Assembly (NCBI GenBank): GCA_035506155.1
Contig: DATJPX010000153.1
Location: forward strand, 1 to 6,173
Direction: 5' to 3'
From: UBA877 sp035506155
GTDB taxonomy: Bacteria; Chloroflexota; Anaerolineae; Anaerolineales; Villigracilaceae
DNA length: 6,173 bases
The notes under the pieces were generated by a model. That model made no database searches. It was given only the letters and a program-made list of their open reading frames with translations, and was not told the origin of the DNA. Of the stretch, positions 1-6,173 are shown one piece after another. Every line of letters starts with the position of its first letter. Positions within the stretch are counted from its first letter, which is position 1. Both the position numbers and the translations under genes were made by a program.

Positions 1-54
1 CTCGGCTTCGACGAAGCCGCCGGCCTGGAGTTCCCCGGCCTGCACCCCATCTAA
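1..54 (+). CDS. argC: C-terminal end of probable ArgC/LysY-type reductase (partial)
   Basis: Only the last 17 codons and a TAA stop (52-54) are present, reading LGFDEAAGLEFPGLHPI. This resembles the C-terminus of N-acetyl-gamma-glutamyl-phosphate reductase and its carrier-protein counterpart LysY, which reduces the acyl phosphate made by the next enzyme in the cluster, the kinase at 115-930. The tail motif and the adjacency are the only evidence; the NADP-binding domain and catalytic cysteine lie outside the window. If the kinase is LysW-dependent, this reductase is likely to be as well. The stop codon abuts a repeat that begins at base 54. Any other C-terminal domain ending in this motif cannot be excluded. 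Confidence 0.55.
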   Translation, partial: LGFDEAAGLEFPGLHPI

Positions 55-100
55 ATGCAGATGGCAGAATGCAGAAGTCAGAATTCATCATTCTGACTTC
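54..100 (+). repeat. Short interspersed repeat block 1 (argC-lysZ spacer)
   Basis: This AT-richer block fills most of the space between the reductase stop and the kinase ribosome-binding site. Bases 54-70 (AATGCAGATGGCAGAAT) match 4651-4667 inside carB at 16 of 17 positions, and match the reverse complement of 1459-1475 equally well. The 12-mer ATTCATCATTCT at 83-94 occurs again twice at 1014-1025 and 1028-1039. CATTCTGACTT at 89-99 recurs at 1479-1489. The block therefore belongs to the same family as the other repeats in the window. Confidence 0.8.
74..100 (+). other. Perfect 11-bp inverted repeat (RNA hairpin candidate)
   Basis: GAAGTCAGAAT (74-84) and ATTCTGACTTC (90-100) are exact reverse complements separated by the 5-base loop TCATC. 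The structure ends 6 bases before the GGAG ribosome-binding site of the kinase gene. No T-run follows, so it is not a canonical intrinsic terminator. It might affect mRNA stability or processing between the reductase and kinase cistrons, or simply be the fold of the repeat element. Function is not shown by the sequence. Confidence 0.6.
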
Positions 101-114
101 ACCACTGGAGAGAC

Positions 115-930
115 ATGACTGAATCAACCATCGTTGTCAAACTCGGCGGCACGGAAGGTGTGGACTTTTCCGCCATCTGCAAGGACGCGGCCGCCTTGCT
201 GGCCCAGGGGCAGAAGCTGGTCCTGGTCCACGGCGGCTCGGCGGAGGCCAACGCCCTGGGCGAAGCGGTCGGTTATCCGCCGCGCTTCATCACCTCGCCC
301 TCCGGCTACACCTCCCGCTACACCGACCGGCGCACGCTCGAGATCTTCGCCATGGCCGTCAACGGCAAGGTCAACACCCTGCTGGTCGAGCAGCTGCAAA
401 TGCTGGGAGTCAACGCCCTCGGCCTGAGCGGCGTGGACGGCCGGCTGATGGCCGCCACGCGCAAGGACACCATCCAGAGCGTCGAGAACAGCAAGCGCAA
501 GATCATCCGGGACGATTACACCGGCAAGATCGAGAGTATCAACGCCGGGCTGCTGTCCACTTTGCTGGAGGGCGGCTACCTGCCGGTGGTCGCCCCGATG
601 GCGGTCAGCGCGGCCGGCGAGGCCCTCAACGTGGACGCCGATCGCGCTGCCGCCATGCTCGCGGCCGCCCTCAAGGCCGGCACCCTGATCCTGCTGACGG
701 CCGTGCCTGGGCTGATGCGCTCCTTCCCAGACGAGAGCACGCTCATCCCGACCATCCCGCAGCAAAAACTCGAGGAGGCATTGTCCTTCGCCGAGGGCCG
801 GATGAAGAAGAAGGTGCTGGGCGCCCAGGAAGCCTTGCAAGGCGGCGTCGGCAAGGTCATTATTGCAGATGGAAGAGTCGAGAATCCAATCTCTGCTGCT
901 CTTGGTGGAAAAGGGACGGTAATCCAATGA
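115..930 (+). CDS. lysZ: LysZ-type amino acid kinase: [LysW]-aminoadipate / [LysW]-glutamate kinase (ArgB family)
   Basis: A 271-residue cytoplasmic amino-acid kinase of the acetylglutamate kinase family. It phosphorylates the side-chain carboxyl of a blocked glutamate or aminoadipate so that the next enzyme, the reductase encoded just upstream, can reduce it. Visible motifs are the N-terminal VVKLGG with Lys9, the glycine-rich VHGGSAE (38-44), the substrate region YTSRYTDRRTLEIF (65-78), GLSGVDGRL (103-111), NVDADRAAAMLA (172-183) and the GRMKKKV segment (228-234). The overall pattern, especially SRYTDRRTLEIF and DGRVENPI near the end, fits the Thermus LysZ branch better than classical ArgB. 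That branch acts on substrates linked to the carrier protein LysW. Whether it serves arginine, lysine or both is not decidable here; the carAB neighbours favour arginine. The start has a GGAG at 107-110. Length is normal for the family. Confidence 0.85.
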   Translation: MTESTIVVKLGGTEGVDFSAICKDAAALLAQGQKLVLVHGGSAEANALGEAVGYPPRFITSPSGYTSRYTDRRTLEIFAMAVNGKVNTLLVEQLQMLGVNALGLSGVDGRLMAATRKDTIQSVENSKRKIIRDDYTGKIESINAGLLSTLLEGGYLPVVAPMAVSAAGEALNVDADRAAAMLAAALKAGTLILLTAVPGLMRSFPDESTLIPTIPQQKLEEALSFAEGRMKKKVLGAQEALQGGVGKVIIADGRVENPISAALGGKGTVIQ

Positions 931-956
931 TGAGTGCAGAAGGATGAATGCAGAAT
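931..956 (+). repeat. Repeat block 2a, left arm of a 19-bp inverted repeat
   Basis: This block starts directly after the kinase stop codon (928-930). Bases 938-956 pair with 1021-1039 as an inverted repeat at 18 of 19 positions, including a perfect 14-bp core: GATGAATGCAGAAT (943-956) against ATTCTGCATTCATC (1021-1034). The arms enclose 64 bases that hold the candidate promoter. The words GAATGCAGAA and ATTCTGCATTC are shared with the other repeat blocks in the window. Confidence 0.75.
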
Positions 957-966
957 CGCACAAACT

Positions 967-976
967 TGTCTAGACA
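967..976. promoter_or_regulatory. Perfect 10-bp palindrome TGTCTAGACA, possible operator
   Basis: The palindrome lies 6 bases upstream of a TATAAT hexamer, where a bound repressor would block RNA polymerase. Its extended form TTGTCTAGACAT differs by one base from the symmetric TTGTCTAGACAA. That form resembles the operators of GntR/HutC-type regulators, for example the TGGTCTAGACCA core recognised by DasR. No regulator gene is in the window. A 10-bp palindrome can occur by chance; the position relative to the -10 hexamer is the main support. Confidence 0.4.
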
Positions 977-979
977 TAG

Positions 980-988
980 TGCTATAAT
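980..988 (+). promoter_or_regulatory. Candidate extended -10 promoter (TGCTATAAT)
   Basis: TGCTATAAT is a perfect extended -10 element (TGn plus the TATAAT consensus), in a spacer otherwise made of repeats and just upstream of the S23 gene. A -35 hexamer at the standard 17-base distance (960-965, ACAAAC) is poor, as is common for extended -10 promoters. Transcription would begin near 994-996, giving a leader of about 80 bases before the start codon at 1075. The promoter could drive the S23 gene and perhaps read on into carA, the methyltransferase gene and carB. Confidence 0.55.
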
Positions 989-1013
989 CACCGGAATTTG
1001 GAACCAACCCGCG

Positions 1014-1060
1014 ATTCATCATTCTGCATTCATCATTCTAAATTCTGAATTCTGCATTCC
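1014..1060 (+). repeat. Repeat block 2b (leader of the S23 gene)
   Basis: The block has two tandem 14-base units, ATTCATCATTCTGC (1014-1027) and ATTCATCATTCTAA (1028-1041), followed by ATTCTGAATTCTGCATTC (1042-1059). The 12-mer ATTCATCATTCT also occurs at 83-94. ATTCTGCATTCC (1049-1060) recurs exactly at 4763-4774 within carB. Bases 1021-1039 form the right arm of the inverted repeat whose left arm is 938-956. The block ends just before the ribosome-binding site of the next gene. Confidence 0.8.
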
Positions 1061-1063
1061 AAG

Positions 1064-1071
1064 AAGGAGGT
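1064..1071 (+). promoter_or_regulatory. Strong Shine-Dalgarno of the S23 gene (AAGGAGGT)
   Basis: This is a near-perfect anti-16S complement 3 bases before the ATG at 1075, and it fixes that start. It is the strongest ribosome-binding site in the window and contrasts with carA, which has none. Confidence 0.8.
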
Positions 1072-1074
1072 CTC

Positions 1075-1437
1075 ATGTCCAACCAGCCACCTTGCGACCT
1101 TCGAAGCCGCACCAAAGCATTCGCTCTCCTAATAATCAGGCTCTACCAGAAATTGCCAAAGAACGGAGAAGCACAAGTGATCGGTAAACAGGTCCTGCGC
1201 AGCGGCACATCCGTCGGAGCACAGTATCGGGAAGCTTGCCGGGCGAAATCGCCGGCGGACTTCATCAGCAAGATCGAAGGCAGTCTCCAGGAACTCGATG
1301 AAACCGCCTATTGGCTGGAATTGCTTTCGGAGAGCAAAATCGTCCCGGCTGAAAATTTGGTCAACATCCAAAAAGAGACCGACGAGCTGACAGCGATATT
1401 CGTCACCTCTGTGAAAACCGCAAAACGAAATCGATAA
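1075..1437 (+). CDS. Four-helix-bundle protein, S23 / 23S rRNA intervening-sequence family
   Basis: A 120-residue, largely helical cytoplasmic protein. The central block, QVLRSGTSVGAQYREA (39-54), then DFISKIEGSLQELDETAYWLELL (62-84) ending in a charged helix, is diagnostic of the small four-helix-bundle family named after proteins encoded in intervening sequences of 23S rRNA genes (Pfam S23-type, TIGR02436). Members are common in Bacteroidota, Chloroflexota and spirochaetes, often scattered at sites unrelated to rRNA. They form oligomers, possibly nucleic-acid binding, and have no settled biochemical role. Base composition is visibly lower in GC than the flanking enzyme genes, and repeats border the gene on both sides, which suggests late insertion between lysZ and carA. 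It has its own candidate promoter and an excellent ribosome-binding site. Family assignment is firm; function is not. Confidence 0.88.
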   Translation: MSNQPPCDLRSRTKAFALLIIRLYQKLPKNGEAQVIGKQVLRSGTSVGAQYREACRAKSPADFISKIEGSLQELDETAYWLELLSESKIVPAENLVNIQKETDELTAIFVTSVKTAKRNR

Positions 1438-1450
1438 CATACCAATCCAT

Positions 1451-1489
1451 CATTCAGCATTCTGCAATCTGCATTCAGCATTCTGACTT
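1451..1489 (+). repeat. Repeat block 3 (carA leader)
   Basis: The 14-mer CATTCAGCATTCTG occurs twice, at 1451-1464 and 1472-1485, with a 21-base period. ATTCTGCAATCTGCATTC (1459-1476) is the exact reverse complement of 18 bases at 4650-4667 inside carB. CATTCTGACTT (1479-1489) equals 89-99. The block extends to the base before the carA ATG, leaving no room for a purine-rich ribosome-binding site. Confidence 0.85.
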
Positions 1490-2635
1490 ATGACCGCCAC
1501 TCTCGTACTCCAAGATGGAACCACCCTGACCGGCCAGGCTTTCGGCGCCTCCGCTGACGCCGTCTTCGAGCTGGTCTTCAACACCAGCATGACCGGCTAC
1601 CAGGAGATCCTGACCGATCCGTCCTACAAGGGCCAGGGCGTCCTGTTCACCGTCTCGCACATCGGCAACGTCGGCATCAACCTGGAGGACGACGAGTCCG
1701 CCAAACCGCAGGTCTCCGCCGCGGTGGTGCGCGCCCTCAGCCCGGTCGTCTCCAACTGGCGCGCCTCCACGGACCTGTCGTCCTGGCTGGCCGAGCACGG
1801 CGTGCCAGGAATTTCAGGCGTGGACACTCGCTTCCTGACCCGCAAGCTGCGGGATGGCGGGACCCAGAAGGCCGCCATCTCGACCTGCGGCACGCCGGCC
1901 GAAGAACTGCTCCGCATGGCCAATGACTGGCCCGGCCTGGACGGGCGGGATATGGTGAAAGAGGTTTCTTGCCAAGACAAATACACCTGGGAGGGTGATT
2001 CGGGGGATAAATGGGTGAAGAGAGCAGAGAACAGAGAGCAGAGACCGATCTCTAATCATCTCCCATCTGTTCACTTGATTGCTTACGACTTCGGCCTCAA
2101 GGAGAACATCCTGCGCCACCTGGCCTCCTACGGCGCCCAGGTTACCGTCGTCCCGGCGGAGACGACCGCCAAAGAAGCCCTGGCGCTCCACCCGGACGGG
2201 GTCTTCCTATCCAACGGCCCCGGCGATCCGGCCGGACTGCCCTACGCGGTCGAGGCGACACGGGGCTTGGTCGAGAGCGGCACCCCGATCCTGGGCATCT
2301 GCCTGGGCCACCAGTTGCTCGGGCAGGCCGTCGGCGGCCGGACCCGCAAGCTGAAATTCGGCCACCACGGCGGCAACCACCCGGTCCAGGATTTGCGCAC
2401 CCGCCAGGTCCTCATCACTGCCCAGAACCACAATTACTGCGTCGAGACCGAGAGCCTGGACCCGGCCCGGGTCGAGGTGACCCACCTGAGCCTGAACGAC
2501 GGCTCACTCGAGGGCATGCGCCTGAAGGACCGGCCGGTGCTGAGCGTCCAGTTCCACCCGGAGGCTGCCCCCGGTCCGCACGACGCCCACGACCTGTTCG
2601 GGGAATTCTTCGAGCTGGTCCGGAGGCAGGCATGA
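1490..2635 (+). CDS. carA: Carbamoyl-phosphate synthase small (glutaminase) subunit
   Basis: The 381-residue product hydrolyses glutamine and passes ammonia through a tunnel to CarB for carbamoyl phosphate synthesis, feeding arginine and pyrimidine formation. The N-terminal CarA domain opens with LVLQDGTTLTGQAFG and contains FNTSMTGYQEILTDPSY. The C-terminal class I glutamine amidotransferase domain begins around residue 194 (HLIAYDFGLKENIL). It has SNGPGDPAG, the nucleophile elbow GICLGHQ with Cys271, and the catalytic pair His356 and Glu358 in QFHPEA; E. coli equivalents are Cys269, His353 and Glu355. The start is supported by the conserved N-terminus, although no Shine-Dalgarno precedes it. 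The interdomain linker (about residues 168-193) is about five residues longer than in E. coli and is encoded by tandem-repeat DNA. The stop overlaps the methyltransferase start as ATGA, indicating translational coupling. Confidence 0.97.
   Translation: MTATLVLQDGTTLTGQAFGASADAVFELVFNTSMTGYQEILTDPSYKGQGVLFTVSHIGNVGINLEDDESAKPQVSAAVVRALSPVVSNWRASTDLSSWLAEHGVPGISGVDTRFLTRKLRDGGTQKAAISTCGTPAEELLRMANDWPGLDGRDMVKEVSCQDKYTWEGDSGDKWVKRAENREQRPISNHLPSVHLIAYDFGLKENILRHLASYGAQVTVVPAETTAKEALALHPDGVFLSNGPGDPAGLPYAVEATRGLVESGTPILGICLGHQLLGQAVGGRTRKLKFGHHGGNHPVQDLRTRQVLITAQNHNYCVETESLDPARVEVTHLSLNDGSLEGMRLKDRPVLSVQFHPEAAPGPHDAHDLFGEFFELVRRQA
1989..2068 (+). repeat. Repeat-derived insert within the carA interdomain linker
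   Basis: The core is two 14-base units, AGAGAGCAGAGAAC (2019-2032) and AGAGAGCAGAGACC (2033-2046), 13 of 14 identical. It is followed by a small hairpin, AGAGA-CCGA-TCTCT (2040-2053). Outer sequences GGGAGGGTGATT (1989-2000) and AATCATCTCCC (2054-2064) are near reverse complements with one gap and one mismatch. The stretch is A-rich against a GC-rich gene and encodes a polar linker including VKRAENREQRPIS. Since 14 is not a multiple of three, the two units are read in different frames, so the repetition is at DNA level. The exact outer limits are uncertain. Confidence 0.65.
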
Positions 2636-3235
2636 CGCACTTCGACGAAGAAGCGAAAAAGTGGGATGACATCCCGGTGCGGGCCGAGCGCGCCCGGGCC
2701 GTGGCGGAAGCCATCCGGGAGCAGCTCCCGCTGACCCCATCCACGTCCGCCTTGGAATACGGCTGCGGGACCGGGCTGCTCAGCTTCGCCCTCCAGCCCT
2801 ACCTCGGCTCGATCACCCTGGCCGACAGCTCGACCGGCATGCTGGAAGTCCTACGCGACAAGATCGCCGCCAGCGGGGCGAAGAACATGCAGCCGGTCCG
2901 GTTGGACTTGGCGTCCGATCCTCTCCCGGCAGAAAAGTATGATCTGATCTACTTGCTGATGACCCTCCACCACATTCCAGATACTGCTACCCTTTTGAGA
3001 AAATTCCACGCCCTGCTCCATCCGGGCGGACATTTGTGCATCGCCGACCTCGACAAGGAGGACGGCTCCTTCCACGACTACGAATTCGTCGGGCACCTCG
3101 GCTTCGAGCGCAAGGCGCTCGAGAAAACCCTCCAGCAGGCCGGCTTTGCGGAAATTCGCTACACCACCCCGTTTGCTATGCAAAAGAATGGCCGGACCTA
3201 TCCACTCTTCCTGGCAATCGCCGAAAGGCCCGCGC

Positions 3236-3243
<8 letters not shown>
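2632..3243 (+). CDS. Class I SAM-dependent methyltransferase, substrate unknown
   Basis: A 203-residue soluble protein with a Rossmann-type SAM-binding fold. Motif I is LEYGCGTGLL (41-50), with the GxGxG-like GCGTG. The acidic residue that usually holds the SAM ribose is Asp64 in LADSS. Motif IV lies in the KYDLIYLLMTLHHIPD stretch (102-117), and the post-motif turn is LLHPGGHLCIADL (128-140). The C-terminal part, EDGSFHDYEF then GHLGFERKALEKTLQQAGF, is typical of small UbiE/ubiquinone-like methyltransferases of unassigned substrate. The start overlaps the carA stop by four bases and has GGAGG at 2622-2626. The end overlaps carB by eight bases, so the three genes are almost certainly co-translated. 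A methyltransferase is not a known part of carbamoyl phosphate synthesis, and no substrate can be inferred from the sequence. Confidence 0.9.

Positions 3244-6173
<2,930 letters not shown>

Noticed and set aside
74..100. Intrinsic terminator after the argC-like gene
   Set aside because: The stem is only modestly GC-rich and no T-run follows, so it is reported as a hairpin of unknown role.
124..963. 279-codon open frame on the - strand opposite lysZ
   Set aside because: The + strand kinase has clear family motifs throughout; the antisense translation has none.
966..971. TTGTCT as a -35 box for TATAAT at 983-988
   Set aside because: The spacing would be 11 bases, too short for a sigma-70 type promoter. 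The extended -10 reading is preferred.
1014..1059. CRISPR-like array
   Set aside because: The units are 12-14 bases, directly tandem, and lack regular unique spacers; no cas gene is present.
948..1187. 79-codon + strand open frame overlapping the S23 gene start
   Set aside because: It runs through repeat DNA and out of frame over the S23 gene, with no ribosome site and no family resemblance.

Overview
The window is a high-GC bacterial segment with all genes on the + strand. It carries arginine and carbamoyl-phosphate biosynthesis genes. The kinase near the left end is of the LysZ type, which works on a substrate attached to the carrier protein LysW. That, the GC-rich coding DNA, and AT-richer spacers filled with short TGCATTC/GAATGCA repeats fit Chloroflexota, probably class Anaerolineae. 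The lineage is an inference from style and gene type, since no marker gene is present.

Layout: (1) positions 1-54 hold the 3' end of a probable argC/lysY reductase gene; (2) 54-100 is a repeat with a perfect 11-bp hairpin; (3) 115-930 is a lysZ/argB-type kinase; (4) 931-1060 is a repeat-rich spacer with a candidate extended -10 promoter and a 10-bp palindrome; (5) 1075-1437 encodes a four-helix-bundle (S23 / 23S rRNA intervening-sequence family) protein; (6) 1451-1489 is another repeat block that runs up to the start codon of carA; (7) 1490-2635 is carA; (8) 2632-3243 is a class I SAM-dependent methyltransferase overlapping carA by 4 bases; (9) 3236 to the window end is carB, overlapping the methyltransferase by 8 bases and lacking roughly its last 100 codons.

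Metabolic logic: the reductase and kinase belong to the glutamate-to-ornithine (or aminoadipate-to-lysine) carrier pathway. CarA and CarB make the carbamoyl phosphate that joins ornithine to form citrulline and also starts pyrimidine synthesis. The methyltransferase is translationally tied to carA and carB but has no known role there. The S23 gene looks like an unrelated passenger.

The most unusual feature is that the short repeat family in the spacers also lies in frame inside carB. An 18-base string at 1459-1476 recurs exactly, as its reverse complement, at 4650-4667 in the carB oligomerisation domain. A second carB patch (4763-4798) has the same character. carA carries a different 14-bp tandem repeat in its interdomain linker. 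The repeat units are read in different frames, so the repetition is at DNA level, yet both genes stay open and keep their catalytic residues.
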